DNA of 50,940 bases from Chitinophagaceae bacterium (GCA_021151685.1 JAGKWS010000017.1:1-50940), one strand, 5' to 3'; numbered from the stretch's first letter, positions 15,569-24,899 are shown. Translations and numbers: made by a program. The notes: generated from the sequence alone by a model not told the origin.

Positions 15569-16807
15569 TCAGGCATTCTTCCTGTAAAACAGCGTATTGC
15601 TGTTAGCCGGGTCAAAGATTGTTGCCGCAACCTTCTGAAGCCCCTCACGGGTCACCGCATTGTATCTATCCCATTCGCTGTTTATAAGCCCGGCATCACC
15701 CATCAGCTCGTAAAATGCCAGGTTATTGGCTCTGTTCAGCAGGCTCATATCTTCAAAGGCTATCATAGCCTCTATCTTATTGCGTGCTTTCTCCAGTTCG
15801 GCTTCCGTTACCCCTTCCTGTACCAGTATTGCCAGTTCGGCCTCTACTGCCGCATTAGCTTCTTCCAGTGTGTGGCCTTCAGTTACTTTGCCCTCTATTA
15901 CCAACAGTCCGGCATCCAAGCTACCCGTGTGGTAGCAGCTGATGCTGCTGAACAGGTGCTGTTCCTTTACCAGCCTGCGGTACAGTCGCGATGACATACC
16001 ACTTCCCAGCACTTCCGTTATCAAATCGGCAGCATAATAGTCTTCGCCCAGTCGTTTGCCCATGTGCCACGCCTTGTACAGCGCATCCAGCGGCACGTCG
16101 GCATGAACTTCTTGCACTCGGGCCTCGGTTTGTTTGGGCTCTTGTGGCAACTGCCTCACATATGGGTCGCCAGCCTCTATATCGCCAAACCATTTTTCAC
16201 TCAGGGTTTTCACCTCTTCGGTAGTCACATTACCTGCCACGCACATTACCGCATTCACCGGACGGTAGTGTTTGAAAAAAAACTTCTTTACATCATCCAG
16301 TTGGGCCGTTTCTATCTGCTCCAGATTTTCACCAATAGTAGGCCATCTATATGGGTGTACCTTATAGGCAAGTGTACGCATCAGATGCCACGCATTGCCA
16401 TACGGTTTGTTCAGGTAATGTTCCTTAAACTCTTCGCATACTACCTTACGCTGCACATCCAAACTACGTTCGCCGAACGCCAATGACAGCATACGGTCAC
16501 TTTCCAGCCAAAAAGCCGTGTCAATATTCTTAAGTGGCAGCTGTATGTAATAGTTGGTCACATCGTTGGTGGTATACGCATTGTTTTCGCCACCAGCCAT
16601 CTGCAACGGCTCATCATATTCAGGCACATGCACACTACCGCCAAACATCAGATGTTCAAACAGATGCGCAAAACCGGTACGTCCCACCTCCTCATCGCGC
16701 GCACCCACATCATACAATATATTTACCGCAACCATTGGCGTCGACTCGTCACGATGCACCAGTACCCTCAGCCCATTGGCCAGTGTAAATTTATCAAAAT
16801 GTAACAT
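15569..16807 (-). CDS. M16 family zinc peptidase
   Basis: A 412-residue protein with two M16 domains. The N-terminal half carries the inverted zinc motif H48-x-x-E51-H52 (FAHLFEHLMF) and a downstream acidic zinc ligand region (VVCEEFKEHYLNKPYG), as in mitochondrial-processing-peptidase and PqqL/YmxG-like enzymes. The C-terminal half is the inactive-type domain (YYAADLITEVLGSGMSSRLYRRLVKEQ), whose Arg/Tyr help bind substrate. No signal peptide is visible, so it probably acts in the cytoplasm or leaves by another route; it likely degrades peptides (inference). 37 nt after fbp on the same strand and followed 22 nt later by the flavoprotein. Confidence 0.92.
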   Translation of the reverse strand: MLHFDKFTLANGLRVLVHRDESTPMVAVNILYDVGARDEEVGRTGFAHLFEHLMFGGSVHVPEYDEPLQMAGGENNAYTTNDVTNYYIQLPLKNIDTAFWLESDRMLSLAFGERSLDVQRKVVCEEFKEHYLNKPYGNAWHLMRTLAYKVHPYRWPTIGENLEQIETAQLDDVKKFFFKHYRPVNAVMCVAGNVTTEEVKTLSEKWFGDIEAGDPYVRQLPQEPKQTEARVQEVHADVPLDALYKAWHMGKRLGEDYYAADLITEVLGSGMSSRLYRRLVKEQHLFSSISCYHTGSLDAGLLVIEGKVTEGHTLEEANAAVEAELAILVQEGVTEAELEKARNKIEAMIAFEDMSLLNRANNLAFYELMGDAGLINSEWDRYNAVTREGLQKVAATIFDPANSNTLFYRKNA

Positions 16808-16844
16808 AGTTCAGTTGGTTCTGCCGCATACATGCGGCCGTTCT

Positions 16845-17867
16845 CTAATTAGCCACTTCGCGCACCTGTACAAACTCCATGGCTTTTTCCACCATTTTCT
16901 TAGAGCCTATAAAAATAGGGGTACGTTGGTGTAGTTCGGTAGGTTGTATATCCAGCACATGCCCCTCTCCGCTTACAGCCATTCCGCCAGCTACTTCCAT
17001 AATAAAGGCCATGGGGTTGCACTCGTATTGCAGGCGCAACTTACCTTTGGGCGCACTTGTATCGCCGGGATACATAAAAATCCCCCCCTTTATCAGTGTA
17101 CGGTGCATATCGGCCACCATAGAGCCTATGTAGCGTTGCGTATATGGCCTACCCTCGTCCTTATTGCTTTCCATGCAATAGTTCAGGTAGTTACGCATGC
17201 TCTCATCATATTTCACCCAATTGCCTTGGTTTACAGAGTATATCTTTCCCTTCTCGTTACATTTCATATTCGGGTGAGACAGACAAAACTCGCCAATTGA
17301 TGGCTCCAGCGTAAAGCCGTTTACCCCCAATCTGGTTGCATACACCATCATCGTGCTCGATCCGTATATGATATAACCTGCAGCTATCAAGTTGCGGCCT
17401 GGTTGCAAAAAATCGGCCTGCGTACAAGGCTTGCCCAGCTCACTTACCCGGCGGTATATGGCAAATATGGTACCAATAGACGCATTTACATCTATGTTCG
17501 ACGATCCATCCAATGGATCGAACAATACCACATACTTCGAATTATAAGAAAAAGTGTCTTCGTAGGGCAAATGGTCGTCATTTTCTTCCGATGCTATACC
17601 CGCGCACTCGGTACAGTTCTTCAGTATGTTTATCAGGGTTTCGTTCGCATATACATCCAGCTTCATTTGCTCCTCGCCCTGCACGTTGGTGGCACCGTGT
17701 TTGCCCAATATATCTACCAGCCCTGCCTTGCGTACTTGTTTGTTGATGATTTTTCCCGCAAGCCCAATATCGCGCAGCAAGGCCGAGAGATCTCCGGTTG
17801 CCTGTGGGAATTTTCTGGTTTCCTGAATGGTGAATTCATCGAGTGTGATTAGCTTGCTCTGAGACAT
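16845..17867 (-). CDS. fbp: Class 1 fructose-1,6-bisphosphatase
   Basis: A 340-residue cytosolic enzyme that hydrolyses fructose 1,6-bisphosphate to fructose 6-phosphate in gluconeogenesis. Diagnostic motifs: GEEQMKLDVYANE, IASEEND, the metal-binding VVLFDPLDGSSNIDVNASIGTIF, YGSSTMMVYATRLGVNGFTL and a C-terminal GKLRLQYECNPMAFIMEVAGGMA, the sugar-phosphate site. Full length for class I FBPase. First gene of an operon with an M16 peptidase and a nitronate-monooxygenase-like protein; preceded by a TATTTTTG promoter box. Function certain. Confidence 0.98.
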   Translation of the reverse strand: MSQSKLITLDEFTIQETRKFPQATGDLSALLRDIGLAGKIINKQVRKAGLVDILGKHGATNVQGEEQMKLDVYANETLINILKNCTECAGIASEENDDHLPYEDTFSYNSKYVVLFDPLDGSSNIDVNASIGTIFAIYRRVSELGKPCTQADFLQPGRNLIAAGYIIYGSSTMMVYATRLGVNGFTLEPSIGEFCLSHPNMKCNEKGKIYSVNQGNWVKYDESMRNYLNYCMESNKDEGRPYTQRYIGSMVADMHRTLIKGGIFMYPGDTSAPKGKLRLQYECNPMAFIMEVAGGMAVSGEGHVLDIQPTELHQRTPIFIGSKKMVEKAMEFVQVREVAN

Positions 17868-17894
17868 GGTAGAATATAATGATTTTTATTGCCC

Positions 17895-17902
17895 CAAAAA
17901 TA
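17895..17902 (-). promoter_or_regulatory. -7 promoter element TATTTTTG for fbp
   Basis: Exact TAnnTTTG, 27 nt upstream of the fbp ATG at 17867. Confidence 0.6.
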
Positions 17903-18128
17903 CTGCCTTAACAGCAAAACATGGCCTATTTTATTTCAGACAAGCCAATTCGCCAAACCCATCTTCACTAAGGCTTGGTACAACTACAGCACGGGCTGGT
18001 TCCTATGCCGCTGAAAGCCCCTTTGGTACAGAATTTACGCATCGGCACGCAAGGATTTGCCCTTCATATTAAACATTTCGCCACAAAAACATAAAAATTC
18101 ACTTAAAAACAACATTTTTATGACAAAC

Positions 18129-18136
18129 TATATTTG
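18129..18136 (+). promoter_or_regulatory. -7 promoter element TATATTTG
   Basis: Exact TAnnTTTG, 55 nt upstream of the ATG at 18192. It probably drives both tandem serine hydrolase genes. Confidence 0.6.
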
Positions 18137-18191
18137 TATCACCTTAAAAGTGAATTAGTTTTGAAGAAACAACACACGTAAAAGGGTTTTC

Positions 18192-19217
18192 ATGTTCAGA
18201 AAAAGAATCCCTTTGTTTTATGTACTAACGGTAACAGTAGTGAGTTGCGGTATTAGTGCAGGAGCAGTATGGGTAGGACGTAACAACAAGACAAACGAAG
18301 CGACTAAAGACGCTACGATACAACAAGAAGAACAGAAGTGTGCCTACAACACACAACAACTGGGAGGCTATCACTACATACGCCCTGTGTACCAAGCCGA
18401 GAAAGAGTGCGAACCCTCATACATGTTGTCTATAAAGGCAAGCATAGACAACTATGTACAAGCCATGAAAAACAATGGACTTAGTACGGCTTCGGTATGT
18501 CTGCGCAACCTTCAGAACACCGATTGGATGACATATAACGACGGAGAACGGTACCATCCCGGTTCCATGTTCAAGATTGTAACGATGATGACCTTGTTCC
18601 GTACAGCAGCTACCGAACCAGGCTTCCTCAACACAACACTTACCCTGCCAGTCAATTGCCCCAAACCTCCGGTTCAAACCTTTAACACAGAAAACATAAA
18701 ACCCGGTGGTACTTATAAGGTAAAAGAACTGATTCGCAACATGGTTGTGCATTCCGATAATTATGCTACCATGCTGCTGCACGATGTCACCAATCAGGAT
18801 ATCTTCAAAAAAACTTTCTCAGATCTTGGTCTGACCCCACCCGATGTGCATGCAACCGACTATACGCTCTCGTCAAGTGAATTCTCGCGGTTTATTGGTG
18901 CCTTGTACGATGGGCGATACCTGTCTTTACCCGCATCAGAAACAGCCATAGCCCTTTTGTGCGAAAGCCAATTTCAGCAAGGTTTCAGGCGTTTCTTACC
19001 ACCCAACGTTGTTATTGCACACAAGTTTGGCGAAGCGGGCAAGCCCGGGCGGCAAGAGCTGCACGAAACAGCCATCGTATACCTGAACGAGAAGCCGTAC
19101 TTGCTCACCGTTATGACAAAGGGCAGCAACAGCCAGATGCTGGCAGATGTTTTGGCACAAATATCCAAAATTGTATACGACAACATGACGGTACCCACCA
19201 CACAAACACACACCTGA
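18192..19217 (+). CDS. Class A beta-lactamase-fold serine hydrolase (copy 1)
   Basis: A 341-residue envelope protein. The N terminus is a signal anchor or lipoprotein signal (PLFYVLTVTVVSC, with VVSC resembling a lipobox). The hydrolase domain has S125-x-x-K128 in HPGSMFKI (nucleophile and base), S188-D189-N190 in VVHSDNYATM and K278-F-G in AHKFGEAG, matching the SxxK, SDN and K[TS]G motifs of class A beta-lactamases and penicillin-recognising enzymes. The third motif has Phe instead of Thr/Ser, which argues against an efficient beta-lactamase. The region after the SDN motif (DYTLSSSEFSRFIGALYDG) replaces the canonical Glu166 omega loop. It may be a peptidoglycan-active or peptide hydrolase. 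The paralog follows after 13 nt. Confidence 0.82.
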   Translation: MFRKRIPLFYVLTVTVVSCGISAGAVWVGRNNKTNEATKDATIQQEEQKCAYNTQQLGGYHYIRPVYQAEKECEPSYMLSIKASIDNYVQAMKNNGLSTASVCLRNLQNTDWMTYNDGERYHPGSMFKIVTMMTLFRTAATEPGFLNTTLTLPVNCPKPPVQTFNTENIKPGGTYKVKELIRNMVVHSDNYATMLLHDVTNQDIFKKTFSDLGLTPPDVHATDYTLSSSEFSRFIGALYDGRYLSLPASETAIALLCESQFQQGFRRFLPPNVVIAHKFGEAGKPGRQELHETAIVYLNEKPYLLTVMTKGSNSQMLADVLAQISKIVYDNMTVPTTQTHT

Positions 19218-19230
19218 ATAAAATATACCC

Positions 19231-20241
19231 ATGAGCAATATCCTAAGAAAAAAAATACCTGTTCTATACCTCATAATAGCAGCCCTGCTGGGTAGCGTAG
19301 CCAGCGTAATAGCAGTGCAGCACCTCGGCCAACATCCGCCTACCAGCACCACACCCGAGACTGGACCCGAAGTAGACCGTACTTACAAATTCTCGCGGCT
19401 GGAGGGCTACAAATATGTACACCCACTATACCTTGCCGAACCCCGAGAAGAAAGTACCCGTTTTGCAAGTATAAAAGCTCGCATTGATGCTGCCTTAAAA
19501 AAGGCCATCAGCAACAACGAAATTGTTACAGCATCGGTATTCCTGAAAGATTTTACCAACGATGAATGGATGTTGCTAAATCCATCCGAAAAATACCATC
19601 CCGGCTCGCTTTTCAAGTTGGTAACGCTTATCACCTACTTCCGAATGGCCGAAAAAGACCCCGCACTCTTTTCTCGTCAGTGGGTATTGCCCAAAAACAT
19701 TGCCCCTACACAAACATTTACATCGTCTGCACTATTGCATGGCCAGTCCTACAGTGTAAAAGAACTGTTGTATCATATGATAGCCAACAACAACAACGAT
19801 GCCACCATGTTGTTGCAGCAACACATCAGTAAAGAGCAGTTCCTGCGCATCTTTAAAGACCTCCAGTTACCATTGCCACATGCCTTGCCAGATACCGACT
19901 ATGTCATCACCACCAGGCAATACTCGCGCTTTGTAAGTGCCATTTACGAAAGTCGCTACCTGCCCCTACCATCGTCCGAAGCAGCCATATCGCTTCTATG
20001 TCAGGCTACGTTCAAAGATGGCATAGTTGCCGGGCTACCCGCTGGCACAGTAATTGCACACAAACATGGCGAAGCAGGCACAGCCAACCAACCCGAACTG
20101 CACGAAACAGGAATTGTATACCGCAATGGCGAGCCCTACCTACTCACTATCATGACACGCGGAGGCGACATGAAAAAACAAGCCAAAGTAATGGCTACTC
20201 TTTCATCGCTGGTGTGGGAGGAAATGAACCGCAGCAACTAA
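19231..20241 (+). CDS. Class A beta-lactamase-fold serine hydrolase (copy 2)
   Basis: A 336-residue tandem paralog of the preceding gene, clearly alignable along its whole length (for example EKYHPGSLFKLVTLITYFRMA versus the copy 1 equivalent). N-terminal anchor PVLYLIIAALLGSVASVIAV without a lipobox. S126-x-x-K129 is intact and K-H-G stands at the KTG position, but the SDN motif is replaced by Asn-Asn-Asn (Asn187 at the Ser position, IANNNNDATM). The catalytic Ser of the second motif is therefore missing, suggesting a changed or lost hydrolytic activity, or a binding role. The two genes are 13 nt apart and probably co-transcribed. Confidence 0.82.
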   Translation: MSNILRKKIPVLYLIIAALLGSVASVIAVQHLGQHPPTSTTPETGPEVDRTYKFSRLEGYKYVHPLYLAEPREESTRFASIKARIDAALKKAISNNEIVTASVFLKDFTNDEWMLLNPSEKYHPGSLFKLVTLITYFRMAEKDPALFSRQWVLPKNIAPTQTFTSSALLHGQSYSVKELLYHMIANNNNDATMLLQQHISKEQFLRIFKDLQLPLPHALPDTDYVITTRQYSRFVSAIYESRYLPLPSSEAAISLLCQATFKDGIVAGLPAGTVIAHKHGEAGTANQPELHETGIVYRNGEPYLLTIMTRGGDMKKQAKVMATLSSLVWEEMNRSN

Positions 20242-20394
20242 ACAAAGATTACGAAACAAAGCACATCAAGTGTATTGATTATGCTTTTCGTGCAAGCACA
20301 GAATCGGCTACTGATACATCATTTAAGGACTTCCTCATTGCGGCACATATGGAATAGAATTGTTGAAATGGTGTACTATATCCGGTTGCCCCTA

Positions 20395-20925
20395 CTACTG
20401 TTTGCGGTGCATCACAAAACGGGCAGCCTTCTCCTGCCCATCTACCATGGCCGCTATACGGGCGGCAATAGTGTCTGTGGCCAGCCGGTGGTAGCTAATG
20501 GTTTGTGGAAAGTCGTGATGCGGGTTCGAAAAAACAAAACTATCCTTACTATAATAAGTAAGCCTAAAGATAACGGGTTCATTACCATTCTGGCCTTTTA
20601 CCACAGGTATATACAGTATAGCACTATCATCCAGCCTTATAGAAATTGTCTCCGATATCGCAGTATCTGTCTTGTCCATCTCTCCGGCACGGCCACTCAA
20701 TATATCGCCTATAGGTGTCCATTCTTCAAACATCATGCCACTGTCTACAGGTGTTTGCCACCAACCAGCCATCCACCCAAAGTCCGCTAAAGTGCGCCCT
20801 TTCACATCTGGCAGCATATCGCCCATATTTGCAGGTGCCTCAACGCTACCATGTTGCCTGCTACCACAAGAAAACATTGCTGCGCAAACAAATGAAACAA
20901 GCAGGAAACAAGAACGTACCGACAT
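20395..20925 (-). CDS. DUF6265-like lipoprotein
   Basis: A 176-residue predicted lipoprotein: signal LLVSFVCAAMFSC with the lipidated Cys about residue 20. The mature part shows the pattern of DUF6265-like proteins: FGWMAGWWQTPVDSGMMFEEWTPIGD, then ILSGRAGEMDKTDT, ETISIRL, LYIPVVKGQNG, and the signature FSNPHHDFPQTISYHRL near the end. This is a small antiparallel beta-barrel resembling lipocalins; ligand unknown. TATTTTTG promoter box at 20945-20952. Between its stop and the convergent serine hydrolase (20242-20394) no terminator hairpin was found. Confidence 0.78.
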   Translation of the reverse strand: MSVRSCFLLVSFVCAAMFSCGSRQHGSVEAPANMGDMLPDVKGRTLADFGWMAGWWQTPVDSGMMFEEWTPIGDILSGRAGEMDKTDTAISETISIRLDDSAILYIPVVKGQNGNEPVIFRLTYYSKDSFVFSNPHHDFPQTISYHRLATDTIAARIAAMVDGQEKAARFVMHRKQ

Positions 20926-20944
20926 TTTGAGAGGTATTTGGCAA

Positions 20945-20952
20945 CAAAAATA
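20945..20952 (-). promoter_or_regulatory. -7 promoter element TATTTTTG
   Basis: Exact TAnnTTTG, 19 nt upstream of the ATG at 20925. Confidence 0.55.
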
Positions 20953-21080
20953 TCTGAATGTACGTTAATTGTAATCACCTGAACAACTTATTACCACAAT
21001 AGGCAGCTTTACGGCCAGCTACAGTGAAAACACCCATCATTAATGCACAGTATCCACTAAATTGCAAGTCAATTCAAACA

Positions 21081-21719
21081 ATGCTCCGCAGTCGCCTACG
21101 CTATATTATTCTGGCCATATTCATACTAATGACGGCAACATTGGTAGCGGCCAACTATGTGGTTGTCAATACCACACAAAACCAGATATATACCGATGTA
21201 AAGGCTATACCCAAAAACCGCGTTGGCTTACTCCTTGGCACTTCCAAGTACGTAGATAAAACACGTAAACTGGTCAACTCCTACTACAAAAACAGGATAG
21301 ATGCCGCTGTAGCCCTCTACATGGCAGGCAAAGTAGACTACATTATAGTTAGCGGAGACAACAGTACCGTCTACTATAACGAACCCCTGCTCATGAAGGA
21401 AGACCTTATAGCACGGGGCGTTCCGGCCAGCCGCATCATTATGGACAATGCCGGGTTCAGAACACTGGACAGTATACTGCGCTGCCGCGATGTGTTCAAA
21501 CAAGACAGCATGACCATCATATCACAGAAGTTTCACAATCAACGTGCACTCTACATTGCCAATCACAAACGGGTAACAGCCGTTGCCTTCAATGCAGAAG
21601 ATGGCGATAGTTACTGGGACGTAACCATACGCGAAAAACTGGCCCGAGTGAAACTGATGCTCGATTTGCTCACCAATAAGCGTGCCCGCTACTATGGCGA
21701 CACCATAGACATAAAATAG
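21081..21719 (+). CDS. SanA/YdcF-like DUF218 membrane protein
   Basis: About 212 residues from the ATG at 21081 (an upstream GTG at 21024 is also in frame). A single N-terminal helix (YIILAIFILMTATLVAANYVVV) anchors a DUF218 domain: VGLLLGTSKYVDKTRK, NSYYKNRIDAAVALYMAGKVDYIIVSGDN, EPLLMKEDLIARGVPASRIIMDNAGFRTLDS, and TIISQKFHNQRALYIANHK. These match SanA (vancomycin sensitivity at high temperature), a protein thought to act in envelope or peptidoglycan barrier function. DUF218 proteins are implicated in undecaprenyl-phosphate or peptidoglycan handling, but no reaction is established. No promoter recognised. Confidence 0.87.
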   Translation: MLRSRLRYIILAIFILMTATLVAANYVVVNTTQNQIYTDVKAIPKNRVGLLLGTSKYVDKTRKLVNSYYKNRIDAAVALYMAGKVDYIIVSGDNSTVYYNEPLLMKEDLIARGVPASRIIMDNAGFRTLDSILRCRDVFKQDSMTIISQKFHNQRALYIANHKRVTAVAFNAEDGDSYWDVTIREKLARVKLMLDLLTNKRARYYGDTIDIK

Positions 21720-21787
21720 TACTGAAAATACTGCGGCTACCACATACTATCTCAAAAATCACCCTACAACACCCTCACATTTTCGCA

Positions 21788-21795
21788 TACTTTTG
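21788..21795 (+). promoter_or_regulatory. -7 promoter element TACTTTTG
   Basis: Exact TAnnTTTG, 23 nt upstream of the M13 peptidase ATG at 21819. Confidence 0.6.
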
Positions 21796-21818
21796 CCCTG
21801 GTCATATCCATAATTGTA

Positions 21819-23852
21819 ATGAATATCAGGTTAATGGCATTTGCTGGGCTACTTACTACCGCTGCCTGCCAAAATGCCCCCCAACAAAACAACACAAAAC
21901 CAGACGCACTGGCAGCCCATGCCGACACAACCGTACGCCCCGGCGATGACTTTTTTGCCTTTGCCAACGGTACATGGATAAAAAATAACCCCATACCCGC
22001 CGACGAGGTAAACTATGGCATAGGGGAACTGGTAGAAAAAGAACTGCGCGACAAACTATTGGCTATCAACAACGAGGCTCTGAAGCAGGCGGCCAAGACC
22101 GGCACAGCCCAGTTGATAGGCGACTTCTGGTACAGCGCGCTGGACACTACCAACATAGAGCAGCAAGGTATTGCCCCTATAAAACCCATGCTGGATGCCA
22201 TAGCTGCCCTGCCCGACAAAACAACTCTACTGAAAAAAGTAATGGAGCTGCACCACAACGGTATAGACCTCTTTTTTTCAGGCGTTGTGAGCCAGGATGC
22301 GCGCAACAGCAATGTGCAGGCATACATACTTTGGCAAGGCGGTTTAGGTTTGGGAAGTAAAGACTATTATCTGAACCCCAATAGCAGCAGCCAAAAAGTA
22401 ATAGCGAAATACCCCACCTTCATAGCCCGCTTGTTCGTGCTTGCTGGTGCCGACAGTGCTACTGCAGCCAAAAGGGCGGTATCGGTAGTTGCATTCGAAA
22501 CAGAACTGGCGCGTGTATCGCGCTCGCTGGAAGCACAACGCGACCCTATTGCCAACTACAACAAATATGCCATCAGCCAACTAAAAAAACTGACACCCGG
22601 CATGGACTGGGCAACTCATTTACAGCAACTGGGGGTGCATAGTGTAGACAGCGTAATCATAGGACAACCCGAATTCTACAGCGGATTGGATAAGGCAATT
22701 GCCAAAACCAATCTGGAAACACTGAAAGACTACATGACCTTTCATGTGATACGTAACTATGCCGAGTACCTGAGCAAGCCTTTTGCCGATGCCTCTTTCG
22801 ATTTTTATAACCGTACCATACGCGGAGCCCAGCAACAGCAAGATCGTCAGCGTCGTGTGCTGGACTGGGAGCAGGAGGTAATAGGCGAAGCACTGGGGCA
22901 ACTGTTTGTAAAAGAGTACTTTGGCGATAAAGCAAAGACCCGCTATGAGCAGATAGTAGAAAACGTGCGCATAGCCTACAAGGCACGCATAGAAAAGCTG
23001 GACTGGATGAGCGAACCCACCCGCCAGCAGGCCATACACAAGCTGATGGCCATAACAAAAAAAGTAGGCTACCCCGATCATTGGAAGGACTTCAGCAGTA
23101 TGAAGATAACCCGCGGACCACTGGTACAAAATATGATGAGTGCCGCAGGATGGTGGTATAACTACCAAATGAATAAACTGGGCAAGCCGGTAGACCGCAC
23201 CGAATGGAGCATGACACCACAAACGTACAATGCCTACTACAACGAATCGAACAACGAAATAGTACTGCCAGCCGCTATGATGACGGTACCCGGCTACAAA
23301 GACGAAGAGCTGGACGATGCACTGGTATATGGCTACATGGCAGCGTCTACAGTAGGCCACGAAATCACGCATGGGTTCGATGACCAGGGCCGCCAGTACG
23401 ATGAAAAAGGCAATATGCGCAACTGGTGGCAACCACAAGACAGCATTCAGTTTGTGCAGCGTGCCGAGGTATTGGTACAGCAGTTCAACAAAATGACACC
23501 TATAGACACCATCCACATCAATGGTAGGGCCACACTGGGCGAAAACCTTGCCGACCTTGGCGGTATACTCATAGGGCTCGATGCCTTCAAACAAACCGAA
23601 GCCTACAAAAAAGGCGGTACCATTGGTGGCTATACACAGCTACAACGCTACTTTATGGGCTATGCCCTTGGCTGGATGATGGTGCAACGCCCGGAGGTAA
23701 CCGCCGACCACCTGCTTACCGATGTGCATTCGCCCGCCAAATACCGGGTCAATGGTCCTTTCCCCAATGTCCCTGAATTCTACGAGGCATTTGGCATCAA
23801 ACCCGGCGACAAGATGTACCTGCCTGCCGAACAGCGGGTGCACCTTTGGTAA
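21819..23852 (+). CDS. pepO: M13 family metallopeptidase (PepO/neprilysin-like) lipoprotein
   Basis: A 677-residue zinc endopeptidase. The N terminus looks like a lipoprotein signal (FAGLLTTAAC, Cys about residue 17) followed by a Gln/Asn-rich spacer. The M13_N domain begins VRPGDDFFAFANGTWIKNNPIP. The catalytic domain carries NAYYNESNNEIVLPAAMM, the zinc motif H514-E515-I-T-H518 (VGHEITHGFDDQGRQYD) and the third ligand Glu575 in GENLADLGG. The C terminus VHSPAKYRVNGPFPNVPEFYEAF is typical. Family members cleave small peptides. Probably anchored in the outer membrane. The convergent acyl-CoA reductase gene ends 3 nt downstream. Function confident at family level. Confidence 0.95.
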   Translation: MNIRLMAFAGLLTTAACQNAPQQNNTKPDALAAHADTTVRPGDDFFAFANGTWIKNNPIPADEVNYGIGELVEKELRDKLLAINNEALKQAAKTGTAQLIGDFWYSALDTTNIEQQGIAPIKPMLDAIAALPDKTTLLKKVMELHHNGIDLFFSGVVSQDARNSNVQAYILWQGGLGLGSKDYYLNPNSSSQKVIAKYPTFIARLFVLAGADSATAAKRAVSVVAFETELARVSRSLEAQRDPIANYNKYAISQLKKLTPGMDWATHLQQLGVHSVDSVIIGQPEFYSGLDKAIAKTNLETLKDYMTFHVIRNYAEYLSKPFADASFDFYNRTIRGAQQQQDRQRRVLDWEQEVIGEALGQLFVKEYFGDKAKTRYEQIVENVRIAYKARIEKLDWMSEPTRQQAIHKLMAITKKVGYPDHWKDFSSMKITRGPLVQNMMSAAGWWYNYQMNKLGKPVDRTEWSMTPQTYNAYYNESNNEIVLPAAMMTVPGYKDEELDDALVYGYMAASTVGHEITHGFDDQGRQYDEKGNMRNWWQPQDSIQFVQRAEVLVQQFNKMTPIDTIHINGRATLGENLADLGGILIGLDAFKQTEAYKKGGTIGGYTQLQRYFMGYALGWMMVQRPEVTADHLLTDVHSPAKYRVNGPFPNVPEFYEAFGIKPGDKMYLPAEQRVHLW

Positions 23853-23855
23853 CCG

Positions 23856-24845
23856 TTACAAACCACACAAAAACGCCATTGTATCTACCCCATCGGCATA
23901 GTCGGCAAGGGTAGGACACTGGGCAGCCCCGAAAGGGGTAAACCCTTCGCCCGAGATTGTCTGTATATCAGCACTCTGGCGAAGGGTTTCTGCTATCTCC
24001 CCCAGATTGTTGTAATACCGGTAGTGCAACACACTTACCGCCGAAAATGGCAGCTCATTTTCTACCAGCAGCAGCGATGCATTGCTCATATACGGCACCT
24101 TATTCAGCAGGTACAGGGCCAAGTGGTAGTCGTAATTGTTCTTGTACTTACTCAGGTCGGCATAGTGGTCATATTGGCTGAATATACGCAATAAATGCTC
24201 AAAATCGTACCCCTGCGGTACGCATATCTGCGTAATGCTTCGGCAACCCAAACCATAGTACATATACACATCCTTGGCCAGTGCGGTCAGTTGTTCATCG
24301 GTCTCGTTGCCGGTAAGCACCGCTACCGATGTACGGTTTTGCCTGATAATGTGTGGATACTTGCCGAAATACTGCTCAAAATACCGTGCCGTATTGTTGC
24401 TGCCAGTGGCTATGTAGGCTTCACAGCCATTCAGCCGCTCGGCTATAGTTATCTGTTTGCTCAGAGTCGGGTGCCGCTCTGTCATCCACACTATCAGGTG
24501 GCGTATCAGCACATCGTCTTTAGACGACAATTTCAGCATCAATGTGTGTCCACTCATAAACCCGCACAAAAAATCGTGAAAGCCTACCAGCGGTATATTG
24601 CCAGCCATAACAATACCTACGGTACGGGGTACGGTTGGCAAGGCATAGGCATGCAACCATGCAGCCAGTAAACCCGGGGCCAGAAAATAGCGGGCTATGT
24701 TACCAACAGCTTCCTCTACATGCGATGCCGAAAACCACGCATTTCTGTGGCTCGCCAGATCTTTCACTTCCTGCCATTGCATGTCTCCCGATAGCATGTA
24801 CCGGCCCATTTCCTCCATCAGGCCTATTCGCTGTTGTGTTGTCAT
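23856..24845 (-). CDS. LuxC-like acyl-CoA reductase
   Basis: About 329 residues from the ATG at 24845; the longer frame to 24923 adds a sequence unlike the family. An aldehyde-dehydrogenase-fold protein of the acyl-CoA reductase (LuxC) family: VGIVMAGNIPLVGFHDFLCGFMSGH near residue 80-105, IRQNRTSVAVLTGNE, and the catalytic cysteine Cys201 in YYGLGCRSITQI. LuxC enzymes reduce fatty acyl-CoA/ACP to aldehyde with NADPH; in Bacteroidota these orphan copies lie far from lux genes, often near a ferredoxin gene, which is absent here. Possible role in fatty aldehyde, wax or polyketide-type lipid pathways (inference). Confidence 0.87.
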   Translation of the reverse strand: MTTQQRIGLMEEMGRYMLSGDMQWQEVKDLASHRNAWFSASHVEEAVGNIARYFLAPGLLAAWLHAYALPTVPRTVGIVMAGNIPLVGFHDFLCGFMSGHTLMLKLSSKDDVLIRHLIVWMTERHPTLSKQITIAERLNGCEAYIATGSNNTARYFEQYFGKYPHIIRQNRTSVAVLTGNETDEQLTALAKDVYMYYGLGCRSITQICVPQGYDFEHLLRIFSQYDHYADLSKYKNNYDYHLALYLLNKVPYMSNASLLLVENELPFSAVSVLHYRYYNNLGEIAETLRQSADIQTISGEGFTPFGAAQCPTLADYADGVDTMAFLCGL

Positions 24846-24899
24846 TCCGTAAATATTTCGGGCTGCAAATTGCCACTTTATTTCCGAATAAACATGAAC

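Larger units (their letters stand above)
17868..18191. other. Divergent intergenic region fbp / serine hydrolases
   Basis: 324 nt holding the fbp promoter box (17895-17902, minus) and the TATATTTG box of the serine hydrolase pair (18129-18136, plus). No RNA gene, terminator or additional ORF with support was seen. Confidence 0.5.

Noticed and set aside
20242..20394. Possible short gene or RNA between convergent genes
   Set aside because: No ORF with support, no hairpin with a T-run, no recognised RNA.
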